Below are positions 25,191 through 33,946 of a DNA stretch of 55,891 nt, piece by piece. Under the pieces are notes generated by a model. The model saw only the letters and a program-made list of their open reading frames with translations. It searched no databases and was not told where the DNA came from. The stretch comes from Eubacterium sp. Lineage in GTDB: Bacteria > Bacillota > Clostridia > Lachnospirales > Lachnospiraceae. Numbering within the stretch: position 1 is the first letter of the stretch; each line of letters starts with the position of its first letter. The stretch covers positions 1 to 55,891 of the forward strand of contig JAGBNH010000105.1 of the NCBI GenBank assembly GCA_017634475.1, read 5' to 3'. The translations under genes were made by a program, and so were the position numbers.

Positions 25191-25230
25191 CAGATGAAGC
25201 GAAGAATACCCAAGCTTACGGAGGAAGAAC

Positions 25231-26838
25231 ATGCTCCGCATACAGAATATCAAACTACCCCTGAACTATAAGGAAAAGGATCTCCGGAAGACCTGTGAAG
25301 ATCTGCTTCGGCGAAAGGATCTTCCTCAGGTGGTGATCCTGAAACGTTCTCTGGATGCCAGAAGAAAAGAGCAGATCCATTATCATATCACTGCCGGCGT
25401 CACAGGGCTTTCCCGAAGGGAAGAGGAACAGATCGTAAGAAGAGTTCACAATAAAAATATTATGTTAACAGAACGGAAGGAATACCATTTCCCCTACAAG
25501 GGAAGAGAGGGTATTCCGTCCCCGGTGATCATCGGAACAGGCCCTACCGGTTACTTCGCAGGTCTCGTGCTTTCCGAGGCCGGTTTTCATCCCATCCTTC
25601 TGGAAAGGGGAAAGCCTGTGGAGGAACGAAAGCAGGATGTGGACCGTTTATGGGAGGAAGGGCAGCTGAATACGGAAAGCAATGTGTCCTTCGGTGAAGG
25701 GGGCGCCGGTACATTTTCCGACGGGAAGCTCTATACCGGGAATGCCGATAAGGACGGGACACAGAGCTTTGTTCTGGAGACGTTTTACCGCTTCGGTGCG
25801 GATCAAAGGATCATCTATGATGCAAAGCCCCATATCGGAACAGATGTGCTTTATACCATTATGCAGAATTTCCGGAAAACGATCCGGGAAGAGGGCGGAG
25901 AGATCCGCTTTCAGCACCGGGTAAAGGATCTGCAGCAGCTGGAGGACGGCAGCTGGCGGATCAGTGTGGATTCACCGGAGGGGGAGTATGCACTGGATAC
26001 CGGGGCGGTGATTCTGGCCATCGGTCACAGTGCCAGAGATACCTTCGGCATGCTGAACGCCAAAGGATTTTCCATGGAGAAGAAACCCTTCGCCATAGGG
26101 CTTCGTATGGAGCATCCCCGGTGTCTCATCGATCATGCAAGATACGGCGATGCCATGGATTGTCTCCCGGCGGCGGATTATAAGGTGACCTATCATACCG
26201 CGGATGGAAGATCCGTTTTCTCCTTCTGTATGTGCCCCGGCGGGTATGTGGTAAATGCCTCCACGGAGGAAGGCGGCATCGTGGTGAACGGCATGAGCTA
26301 CAGTGGTCGGAACGGAGAGAATTCCAACAGCGCCATCGTGGTAAATATCCTGCCGGAGGATATCCCCGGCGGATCCCCCATGGACGGGATCGCTTTTCAG
26401 AGAAAGCTGGAACAGGCATTTTACAACGAAGGAAAAGGCGCGATCCCGGCGCAGCGTTACGGGGATTTTTGTCAAAATGTACCGACGGCTTCCTTTACCG
26501 GGGTTGAACCCCGGATCAAGGGCCGCTATACCACCGCAAATCTAAGGAATTGTTTACCGGAAGAGGTTTCCCGTGCTATAATGGAAGCAGTACGGGACTT
26601 TGAACGGGAGATCCCGGGGTTTGCCCTTCCGGATGCGGTGCTTTCCGGGATAGAGAGCAGAACTTCTTCCCCCGTAAGGATCCTTCGGGGAAAGGATCTG
26701 ATGGCCCAGGGAAGACCCGGAGTCTTTCCCTGCGGGGAGGGCGCCGGATATGCGGGAGGTATCACCTCCGCAGCCGTGGACGGCCTTCATGTGGCGGAAG
26801 CGGCAGCAGGATATCTGTTATCTGCAGATGAACAATAA
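25231..26838 (+). CDS. FAD-dependent dehydrogenase, COG2509 type
   Basis: It has 535 residues. The N-terminal ~90 residues form a separate small alpha/beta domain (LDARRKEQIHYH...). The FAD fold follows: GTGPTGYFAGLVLSEAG (102-118), an ESNVSFGEGGAGTFSDGKLY segment (20 residues) diagnostic of the group, and a C-terminal GEGAGYAGGITSAAVDGL. This large uncharacterised dehydrogenase family is related to geranylgeranyl-reductase-like flavoproteins. The start at ATG 25231 has GGAGGAAG upstream. The next gene is proB. Confidence 0.88.
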   Translation: MLRIQNIKLPLNYKEKDLRKTCEDLLRRKDLPQVVILKRSLDARRKEQIHYHITAGVTGLSRREEEQIVRRVHNKNIMLTERKEYHFPYKGREGIPSPVIIGTGPTGYFAGLVLSEAGFHPILLERGKPVEERKQDVDRLWEEGQLNTESNVSFGEGGAGTFSDGKLYTGNADKDGTQSFVLETFYRFGADQRIIYDAKPHIGTDVLYTIMQNFRKTIREEGGEIRFQHRVKDLQQLEDGSWRISVDSPEGEYALDTGAVILAIGHSARDTFGMLNAKGFSMEKKPFAIGLRMEHPRCLIDHARYGDAMDCLPAADYKVTYHTADGRSVFSFCMCPGGYVVNASTEEGGIVVNGMSYSGRNGENSNSAIVVNILPEDIPGGSPMDGIAFQRKLEQAFYNEGKGAIPAQRYGDFCQNVPTASFTGVEPRIKGRYTTANLRNCLPEEVSRAIMEAVRDFEREIPGFALPDAVLSGIESRTSSPVRILRGKDLMAQGRPGVFPCGEGAGYAGGITSAAVDGLHVAEAAAGYLLSADEQ

Positions 26839-26864
26839 ACATTTGATTGAAAGGTTAAGCAGCA

Positions 26865-27743
26865 ATGAGCTCCATAGAATATACCAGAGAGAACTTAAAA
26901 GACAGATTAAAGGAGAAGCGGCGTATCGTCATCAAGATCGGCTCCAGTTCGCTGGTGCATAAGGAAACCGGTGAGGTGGATTTTATGCGGATCGAGAAGC
27001 TGATCCGTATCCTCAGTGATCTGAAGAATCAGGGAAAGGATGTGGTGCTGGTTTCCTCCGGCGCCATCGTGGTGGGTTGCAAGACCCTGGGTCTCAAAAA
27101 ACGGCCGGAGGTGCTTTCCATGAAGCAGGCCTGCGCCGCCCTGGGACAGCTGGAACTGATGATGCTGTACCAGAAGCTGTTCCTGGAGTACAATCACCGG
27201 GCAGCTCAGGTACTTCTTACCTTTGACGTTATTTCCAATCAGGAACGCCGTATGAACGCCACCAATACGCTGAAGCAGCTGCTGGATCTGGACGTGATCC
27301 CGGTGGTCAATGAGAATGATACGGTGGCAACCGAAGAAATCGAGTTCGGTGATAACGACACCCTTTCCGCCATCGTGGCATCCCTGATCGACGCGGATCT
27401 GCTGGTACTCCTTACGGATATTGACGGACTCTATACCGACGATCCCCGGAAGAATCCGGAGGCCAGGAAGCTTTCGGTGGTGGAGCGGATCGATGATAAG
27501 CTTTTATCCATGGGAAAGAATACGAACACAGGATACGGCACCGGAGGAATGGCCACAAAGCTTTCCGCCGCACGAATCGCTACGGATTCCGGAGCGGATA
27601 TGGCGATCTGCGAGTCCACGGATCTGGAGATCATCCTCCGTCTTCTGGAAGGAGAGGATGAGGGAACCCTGTTCCTTGCCCATAATGATGAGAATTTCGA
27701 CATCACGGATTTCATCATCAATAAGAAATATCTGAACCGGTAA
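26865..27743 (+). CDS. proB: Glutamate 5-kinase, form without PUA domain
   Basis: ProB phosphorylates glutamate in proline synthesis. The kinase core is complete: RIVIKIGSSSLVHKETG, VSSGAIVVGCKTLG, QACAALGQLELM, VVNENDTVATEEIEFGDND and YGTGGMATKLSAARIA. At 292 residues it ends after the kinase fold and lacks the C-terminal PUA domain of E. coli ProB. That is common in Clostridia. It forms a proB-fthC-proA operon. Confidence 0.95.
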   Translation: MSSIEYTRENLKDRLKEKRRIVIKIGSSSLVHKETGEVDFMRIEKLIRILSDLKNQGKDVVLVSSGAIVVGCKTLGLKKRPEVLSMKQACAALGQLELMMLYQKLFLEYNHRAAQVLLTFDVISNQERRMNATNTLKQLLDLDVIPVVNENDTVATEEIEFGDNDTLSAIVASLIDADLLVLLTDIDGLYTDDPRKNPEARKLSVVERIDDKLLSMGKNTNTGYGTGGMATKLSAARIATDSGADMAICESTDLEIILRLLEGEDEGTLFLAHNDENFDITDFIINKKYLNR

Positions 27744-27748
27744 GCAGC

Positions 27749-28390
27749 ATGCAGAGCGGGTTACAGAACAAAAAGGAGATCCGAAAAAGGATCCGGGAAG
27801 CGAGGAACTGCCTGACAGAGATGGAAGTGGAGATCCGCTCCGATTTCATCTGCAGGAGGATCCTGAGCCTTCCGGAGTATAAGGAAGCGGAAAGCGTGCT
27901 CTGTTATATGGCCTTTCGGAATGAGGTTGACCTTAAATATATTATGTCAACTTCGTGGCAGGAAGAAAAGAAAATATACCTCCCGCGGATGGATGCAGGC
28001 ACCGTGCGGATGGAGTTCTATCTTCATACACCCCAGGATGACCTTCCGGTAAATGCCATGGGGATCCGGGAACCGAGTCCTGACAGACCCACATTTCCCG
28101 AGCTTTGTAAAGAAGGAGAGCGGGTGCTGATGGTGATGCCGGGAGTTGTCTTCGACCGGGAGAGAAGAAGGCTGGGGTATGGCGGTGGATTTTATGATCG
28201 TTATCTGGCTGAAATGACTCCGGATCTTACGGAAAAGACTTCCCGGATGCAGATAAACAGTGAGACAATGATCTATCTTACCACTCTTGCGGCAGCCTAC
28301 GAGCTTCAGCTCGTAAAGGATCCGCTGCCGGAGGAGGAGACCGATATCCGGCCGGACATACTGGTGACGGAAGAAAATATTTATCGATGA
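27749..28390 (+). CDS. fthC: 5-formyltetrahydrofolate cyclo-ligase
   Basis: This ATP enzyme rescues 5-formyl-THF to methenyl-THF. Its 213 residues show the N-terminal [12 protein letters not shown] helix and the catalytic/ATP motif [13 protein letters not shown] near 142-154, preceded by MVMPGVVFD. It is wedged between proB and proA, five bases after proB and overlapping the proA region at its 3' end. It is probably cotranscribed, but I see no metabolic reason for the pairing. Confidence 0.93.
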   Translation: MQSGLQNKKEIRKRIREARNCLTEMEVEIRSDFICRRILSLPEYKEAESVLCYMAFRNEVDLKYIMSTSWQEEKKIYLPRMDAGTVRMEFYLHTPQDDLPVNAMGIREPSPDRPTFPELCKEGERVLMVMPGVVFDRERRRLGYGGGFYDRYLAEMTPDLTEKTSRMQINSETMIYLTTLAAAYELQLVKDPLPEEETDIRPDILVTEENIYR

Positions 28391-28404
28391 TACAGGAGAG
28401 AAGA

Positions 28405-29652
28405 ATGAGCGAATTGATGGAGTTAGGAAAAAGAGCAAAGGCTGCCGCATATGAAATGAGCAGACTGGGAACCACAGAGAAGAACAAGGCTCTGCTCATG
28501 GTGGCAGACGCCCTGATCGAGCATGGGAGTGAGATCCTGAAGGGAAACAAGGTTGACCTGGCAAACGGTGAAAAGAACGGAATGTCACCGGCTCTGATGG
28601 ACCGTCTCCGCCTTACGGAGGAACGGCTCCAGGCAATCGCCGAGGGCGTACGGCAGGTTGCCGCACTGGATGATCCCATCGGTGAGATCCTGTCCATGAA
28701 GCGGCGCCCCAACGGCCTGGAGATCGGTCAGATGCGTGTTCCCATCGGTGTCATCGGTATCATTTACGAATCCCGTCCCAATGTCACCGTGGATTCCTTC
28801 GCCCTTACCTTTAAGGCGGGAAATGCCACGATCCTTCGCGGCGGTAGTGACTGTATCCATTCCAACCTGGTGCTGGTCCGTGTGATCCGTGATGCCCTGA
28901 AGGAAGCCGGCGTTCCCGAGGACAGCGTACAGCTGGTGGAGAATACCGACCGTGCCGTAGCTACAGAGCTGATGAAGATGAACAAATATCTGGATCTGCT
29001 GATCCCCCGGGGCGGTGCGGGACTGATCCGTTCCGTTGTGGAGAATGCCACTGTTCCCGTCATCGAGACCGGAACCGGAAACTGCCATATCTATATCGAT
29101 GCCACCGCAGATCTGGATCAGGCCGTACAGATCGTACGGAATGCCAAGCTGCAGCGGCTGGGTGTCTGCAACGCCGCAGAGTCTCTGGTGATCCATAAGG
29201 ATATCGCCGATCAGGCCCTTCCGCTCATCGCAGCAGACCTTGCCAGCGATGGCTGTGAGATCCGGGGAGATGAGGCTTCCCAGAAGATCAGTAACCTGGT
29301 GGTTCCCGCCACGGAAGAGGATTATGGTACGGAATATCTGGCGAAGATCATTTCGGCGAAGATCGTTGGTTCTCTGGATGAAGCGATCCTGCACATCAAC
29401 AAGTACAGCACCGGTCATTCGGAAGCCATCCTCACAAAGGATTACAAGTCGGCCCAGCGGTTCCTTCGGGAGATCGACTCCGCTGCCGTATATGTAAATG
29501 CATCCACAAGATTTACCGACGGTTTCGAATTCGGCTTCGGGGCAGAGATAGGCATTTCCACCCAGAAGCTGCATGCCAGAGGACCCATGGGACTTCTGGC
29601 CCTTACTTCAACGAAGTATGTGATCTACGGAGACGGACAGACCCGTCCGTAA
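28405..29652 (+). CDS. proA: Gamma-glutamyl phosphate reductase
   Basis: ProA reduces gamma-glutamyl phosphate to the semialdehyde with NADPH. I chose ATG 28405 because AGGAGAG precedes it; ATG 28387 overlaps the fthC stop. This gives 415 residues, normal for the family. The catalytic cysteine is C255 in [33 protein letters not shown] (20 residues) and [17 protein letters not shown] are conserved. Confidence 0.96.
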   Translation: MSELMELGKRAKAAAYEMSRLGTTEKNKALLMVADALIEHGSEILKGNKVDLANGEKNGMSPALMDRLRLTEERLQAIAEGVRQVAALDDPIGEILSMKRRPNGLEIGQMRVPIGVIGIIYESRPNVTVDSFALTFKAGNATILRGGSDCIHSNLVLVRVIRDALKEAGVPEDSVQLVENTDRAVATELMKMNKYLDLLIPRGGAGLIRSVVENATVPVIETGTGNCHIYIDATADLDQAVQIVRNAKLQRLGVCNAAESLVIHKDIADQALPLIAADLASDGCEIRGDEASQKISNLVVPATEEDYGTEYLAKIISAKIVGSLDEAILHINKYSTGHSEAILTKDYKSAQRFLREIDSAAVYVNASTRFTDGFEFGFGAEIGISTQKLHARGPMGLLALTSTKYVIYGDGQTRP

Positions 29653-29684
29653 CGGAAAGCATTTAAACAGGGGAGGGTTGAAAT

Positions 29685-30797
29685 ATGGACGATTCGTACC
29701 TTGAGGTTCCGCCTGAGGAGGAAGACAAAAAAGAGAAAAATTATCTGGAGGTCGACCCGATCTCTGTATCCTTAAGTGAACTGAAGCAATCTCCTTCTGC
29801 GAGTGCGCCGGTTGAACCGATAGCTGCTTTGGAAGTAGAACCTCAAGCCGCTCCGCCGATTGATCCCTATCCGCCGAAAACCTTCGGCCCGGGGGATGTG
29901 GGTCTGGTACTTTCCGGCGGCGGTGGAAAGGGAGCATATCAGATCGGCGTTCTGAAGGCCCTGGCGGAAGAGGGAATCCTGAAGGATGTGAAGGCAGTTG
30001 CCGGTACCTCCATCGGTGCCATCAATGCCATCCTGTATGCCCAGGGGGATTTCGACAAGGCCTACAAGGTTTGGGATGATATCGACATGAGCGTGCTGTT
30101 CGATCTGGATCCCACGCAAATGATGGCCGGAAGGGCCCTTGCCTCCCGGAAGGAAATGAACCGCCTGATGGATAATTATGTGGATTATGACCGGATCTCC
30201 TCCGGAGAACCGGAGATCTACTGCGGAGTTGCCGAGGATCTGGGAGGAGAGCAGTACAACGCGGAGTATATGCGGCTCAATCATAAATCCGCTGGGGAAA
30301 TACGCAGTATCCTGATGGCGTCAACGGCCATGCCCATCATTTACGACGCCGTATCCATCGGGGGAAAGAATTACCGGGACGGAGGACTTAAGGATAACGA
30401 ACCGGTAAAGCCCTTATATGATGCCGGTATCCGAAAATTCATCGTGATCGGTCTGGATGCCGATAAGGTATTTTCTTATCCTCAGTATTCGGATGCGGAG
30501 TTCCTGGTGATCTATCCCAGTCATGATCTGGGGGATATATTCAGCGGAACTCTGAATTTCCATGATAAGGATAAGGCCATCAAGCGTCTTCTGGGGTATA
30601 AGGACGGAAAGAGAGCCATCAAGACCAGGATCGAGAAGGATGAGAACTATATTGCCCTGGAGCGCGCATTTGCCATACGGGATTATGAGGAATGCGTAAA
30701 GCAGGTGACGCATGAAGAAACGGTTTCCAGGCTGGAGCAGGACATCAGCAGCCGTTTTGATTATATCAGCGAGATCGAAAAGAAATACGATATCTAA
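29685..30797 (+). CDS. Patatin-like phospholipase with disordered N-terminus
   Basis: The patatin fold begins at ~70: oxyanion loop GGGGKG (78-83), nucleophile S109 in GTSIG and catalytic D232 in RDGG, so the Ser-Asp dyad is intact. The first ~68 residues are acidic and proline-rich with no signal peptide, suggesting a cytoplasmic enzyme. The C-terminal ~90 residues are helical. It probably hydrolyses lipid acyl esters; the substrate is unknown. GGGGAGG precedes ATG 29685. The cytidylate-kinase-like gene follows after 21 bases. Confidence 0.9.
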   Translation: MDDSYLEVPPEEEDKKEKNYLEVDPISVSLSELKQSPSASAPVEPIAALEVEPQAAPPIDPYPPKTFGPGDVGLVLSGGGGKGAYQIGVLKALAEEGILKDVKAVAGTSIGAINAILYAQGDFDKAYKVWDDIDMSVLFDLDPTQMMAGRALASRKEMNRLMDNYVDYDRISSGEPEIYCGVAEDLGGEQYNAEYMRLNHKSAGEIRSILMASTAMPIIYDAVSIGGKNYRDGGLKDNEPVKPLYDAGIRKFIVIGLDADKVFSYPQYSDAEFLVIYPSHDLGDIFSGTLNFHDKDKAIKRLLGYKDGKRAIKTRIEKDENYIALERAFAIRDYEECVKQVTHEETVSRLEQDISSRFDYISEIEKKYDI

Positions 30798-30818
30798 AGT
30801 CTAAGGGAGGAATGAATT

Positions 30819-31445
30819 ATGGAGAAGGTTCTGATCACTTTAGGACGTCAGTTTGGTTCCAACGGCCGGCTCATCGGGGAGAAGACGGCAGAGAAGCTGG
30901 GGGTTCCCTGCTATGACAAGCAGCTCATCAAGAAGGTAGCCAGGGATACGGGATTATGGGAGGAGCTTCTGGACGAACTGGATGAGAAGCCCACCAACAG
31001 CTTTCTGTATTCCGTTGTCATGGACCCCTATGCGTTTTCCTACAGCTTTGAGAATCAGGGCTATGGCATGAACCTGAATCAGAAGGCTTTTATGGCTACC
31101 TATAATACCATTGAAAATATCGCAAAGGAAGGCTCCGGCGTATTCATCGGAAGATGCTCCAATTATGTTCTCCGGGACTTCGACAAGGCGTTTCACGTAT
31201 TTATCTTTGCGCCTATGGAAGCGCGGATCAAGACCGTGATGGAGCGCTTTAACCTGTCGGAGAAGAAGGCGAAGGAACAGATCCAGAAGGAGGATAAGGC
31301 GAGAGCGGCGTATTATAATTATTATACCTCCTCTAAATGGGGACGGATGGAAAGCTATGATCTTTCTGTCGACAGTACTTTGCTGGGAGTTGAGGGTACG
31401 GCAGATCTCATCATTTCCACCTACGAAAAGATCTGTAATCGGTAA
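30819..31445 (+). CDS. Cytidylate-kinase-like protein
   Basis: This 208-residue P-loop protein is of the cytidylate-kinase-like family (PF13189 type). It starts with ITLGRQFGSNGRLIGEKTAE, a modified P-loop lacking the classical GKST ending, then CYDKQLI, a FIGRCSNYVL strand and a lid region rich in K and R near 150-165. It is not the housekeeping Cmk, which carries GPAGAGKST-type text. The real substrate is unknown. Ribosome site AGGGAGGAAT precedes ATG 30819. Confidence 0.85.
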   Translation: MEKVLITLGRQFGSNGRLIGEKTAEKLGVPCYDKQLIKKVARDTGLWEELLDELDEKPTNSFLYSVVMDPYAFSYSFENQGYGMNLNQKAFMATYNTIENIAKEGSGVFIGRCSNYVLRDFDKAFHVFIFAPMEARIKTVMERFNLSEKKAKEQIQKEDKARAAYYNYYTSSKWGRMESYDLSVDSTLLGVEGTADLIISTYEKICNR

Positions 31446-31457
31446 CAGGAGGCATCC

Positions 31458-33236
31458 ATGAGTAAGATCGCCGATCTATTTCATCATGAACAAAGAAATC
31501 TGGTGCAGGTGTTTCGAAAGTATATCGGAACACTTGCACTGGTTTTTGTTCTGTGCATGTATATTCTGATCATTGAGGCGGCGGAGATCACCGTAAGCAG
31601 AAATGAAGAATACTTTCTTCTTTTCATGGTCATGGCCCTGGCAGGAGTGTTTTTTACGGAAAACTGTCTGCGGGGGAAGAAGGGGAAGGAGGTTTTCATC
31701 ACCGGTTACATCCTGTCGGCCATCACCGGCTTTTTATGGGTGATCGTGGATGTGGTGCTGTATACCAATGATTCTTCCATGGTGAAGTATTATTTCGCCG
31801 CTTTTGCCGTGTTCTATGTTGCCGTGCTTGCCGGGCTGTCCCTGATCACTCTGGTGAGAGACAGTAAGCTGCTTTTTGAACAATATGCCGTACGGATGAT
31901 CTTCTCTGTGATCCGGGTGGGCCTGGTACTGGTGATCCTGAATCTGGGTTTCCTGCTGCTTTTCTATATGATCGACAAACTGATCGCCAGCATCCGTATC
32001 TATACCTGGCTTTTCAGGCTGGAGCTGATCCTTACGCCTGTGGTTTATGTGCCCTATATCTTAAGCTGCCTTACCACAAGGACAGAAGAGCATCCCAGCA
32101 GCTTTACCCGGGGGATCGTTCTGTATGCGCTTATGCCCATGTATATCGCTGCGGTTGCCATCGTTTATGTGTATCTGATCCGGATCCTGGTTACCTGGAG
32201 CTTCCCCTCGAATCAGGTATTCATGATCTGTGCGGGAGTGTTCTCCCTGGGAGTGGTCATCTGGACCATGGCCTTTGCCTTTACCCGGCGGGACCCCAGT
32301 AAGCTGTACAATATCATCATCCGCTATATGAAATATATCGTTGCGCCGTTGATCTTCCTGGAGCTCTATACGTTGATCATTCGCATAAATGAATACGGAT
32401 GGACCACCGCCAGGTCATTAGGGATGTATTTTATCTCGCTGCAGATCATCTATACAGCCTGGGATCCGCTCTATATGCTGTATACTATCCTCCGGAAAAG
32501 GGAAAAGCCGCAGTTCGGTGAGGGCTACGAGGGAATGATCTGGGTGATCCTTGCTTCCGGATTCTTCTGCTTTATCTTCCCCTGGACCAGTGCCCAGTAT
32601 GTGGAGGATATGTCTCAGGAAAAACGGTTTGAGGAGCTGGTGGCGGACATACGGGATCTGCAGTATATGGACCGCAGCTGGACACCGGAGGAATACCAGC
32701 GGATGGCGAAGCTGCAGTACGATGGCCGGAGCGTGATGCGGGTTCTGGAATCCAATATCTACGGGGAGATCTATCTGAAATCCGATTATAAGAAGACCGA
32801 CCTGGAACACATTTTCACCATGCCGGATGTGCCCAGCATAAATGAGGAAGAGCAGACCGCAACCTATGATGAATGGTCCTACAGTCTGTATTATAACAAC
32901 GGTTATCCATCGGATCATCTGTCCATCCCGGTGAAGAGCTATAATTATTTTTATACCTGCCATGTTTACAGTGATGCGGATGAGATCCTGACCATGGAGG
33001 ACCTGAAGGGCGTGCGGATCACCTACGGCATGAATGAGGCCATCCGTGTGGATCTTTCCAAGGTGGTACAGGATATGACAGCGCCGGATGACGGGCAGAT
33101 GTTTGATCCGACCCAGGTATTTGCCCTGAAGATCGATAATGGATATCTGGTCATCACTCAGATCACCTTCCGTTATGCCGACCGCTCCAAGCAGGTGCGG
33201 AATCTGCAGATCGACGGGTATCTGTTCCTGGAGTGA
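31458..33236 (+). CDS. DUF4153-type polytopic membrane protein
   Basis: It has 592 residues. Roughly ten to twelve hydrophobic segments lie between ~24 and ~380 (for example GTLALVFVLCMYILII, VGLVLVILNLGFLLLFYMI, GMIWVILASGFFCFIFPWTS). A ~200-residue soluble C-terminal domain follows, probably outside, rich in Tyr and Asp. Layout and the central RxxLILTPVVYVPYIL-like segment suggest DUF4153. Function unknown. AGGAGG before ATG 31458 and a 12-base gap from the kinase-like gene suggest an operon. Confidence 0.75.
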   Translation: MSKIADLFHHEQRNLVQVFRKYIGTLALVFVLCMYILIIEAAEITVSRNEEYFLLFMVMALAGVFFTENCLRGKKGKEVFITGYILSAITGFLWVIVDVVLYTNDSSMVKYYFAAFAVFYVAVLAGLSLITLVRDSKLLFEQYAVRMIFSVIRVGLVLVILNLGFLLLFYMIDKLIASIRIYTWLFRLELILTPVVYVPYILSCLTTRTEEHPSSFTRGIVLYALMPMYIAAVAIVYVYLIRILVTWSFPSNQVFMICAGVFSLGVVIWTMAFAFTRRDPSKLYNIIIRYMKYIVAPLIFLELYTLIIRINEYGWTTARSLGMYFISLQIIYTAWDPLYMLYTILRKREKPQFGEGYEGMIWVILASGFFCFIFPWTSAQYVEDMSQEKRFEELVADIRDLQYMDRSWTPEEYQRMAKLQYDGRSVMRVLESNIYGEIYLKSDYKKTDLEHIFTMPDVPSINEEEQTATYDEWSYSLYYNNGYPSDHLSIPVKSYNYFYTCHVYSDADEILTMEDLKGVRITYGMNEAIRVDLSKVVQDMTAPDDGQMFDPTQVFALKIDNGYLVITQITFRYADRSKQVRNLQIDGYLFLE

Positions 33237-33295
33237 CAGACTGCGGTGATGGATGAAAGTGACAACTTGACAGGAAGAAGAGAAGAGGATTGAAA

Positions 33296-33838
33296 ATGAA
33301 GAACGGAAAAATGTTACGTACATTGCTTGTGACCGCGGGACTAATGGCAGCTCTTGGCCTTACCGCCTGCGGAAAGGAGGAGGGGGCTTCCACGGATACT
33401 GCGGCAGCCACCACCACCGTGACCACCGAAAAGAAGGTGACCGGGAAGACGGAAAGCTACGGGAATTTCTCGGAGGTCCTGATCCCGGAGGGAATGGTGC
33501 TTAAGGCAGGGAAGCTGGATGATCACGATGATCCGAATGTCTTCTGGATCCAGCGGTCGGATAATGAAGCCCATTATTATATGGTCCGGATCGAGGATGA
33601 GGCAACCTGCATAAGCAGCGTAACGCAGACCAAGGATGCGAATAAAGGGGCGCAGGATGTGAATTTCACTGCCGGAGAGATGAACTGGAGCGGCGCAGCC
33701 TATAAATATAACGATGTGATGGATTCCTTCCAGATCTATGGGAAGCAGGGCGAACGGTTCATCCTTGTTTCCGCCGGCTGGCATTCCGTGGATGAGGATG
33801 TGACAAAGGCGATCCTGGGATCCATTAAAATTAAATAG
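33296..33838 (+). CDS. Secreted lipoprotein, paralogue of the one at 18.3 kb
   Basis: It has 180 residues. Its signal peptide ends at the clean lipobox LTAC (C25), followed by a Thr/Ala linker (~30-50) and a domain starting GNFSEVLIPEGMVLKAG and ending AILGSIKIK. This layout and the two ends match the 18,342-18,890 protein (GDYTVGVPEGWEFKKG ... VLETLKIK). The start is ATG 33296 behind AGAGGA, with TTG 33290 as an alternative. Function unknown. It is the last + strand gene in the window. Confidence 0.82.
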   Translation: MKNGKMLRTLLVTAGLMAALGLTACGKEEGASTDTAAATTTVTTEKKVTGKTESYGNFSEVLIPEGMVLKAGKLDDHDDPNVFWIQRSDNEAHYYMVRIEDEATCISSVTQTKDANKGAQDVNFTAGEMNWSGAAYKYNDVMDSFQIYGKQGERFILVSAGWHSVDEDVTKAILGSIKIK

Positions 33839-33849
33839 TGAAGAAATTG

Positions 33850-33895
33850 AAAATGCGTCTGTGACCGATGATGGTCACAGACGCATTTTTTATTC
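33850..33895 (+). terminator. Strong, probably bidirectional terminator at the strand switch
   Basis: A perfect 17-bp stem (33850-33866 with 33873-33889, loop GATGAT) starts AAAATGCGTC and ends GACGCATTTT. On the + strand it runs into TTTTTTATTCT; on the - strand it runs into TTTTCAATTTCTTC. It lies between converging genes, so it can serve both the lipoprotein and the Na/Pi cotransporter. Confidence 0.92.
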
Positions 33896-33946
33896 TGTGT
33901 GATAAGGGGATATCTTCACCATGCTCGATTGTCGGATCATGTCATA

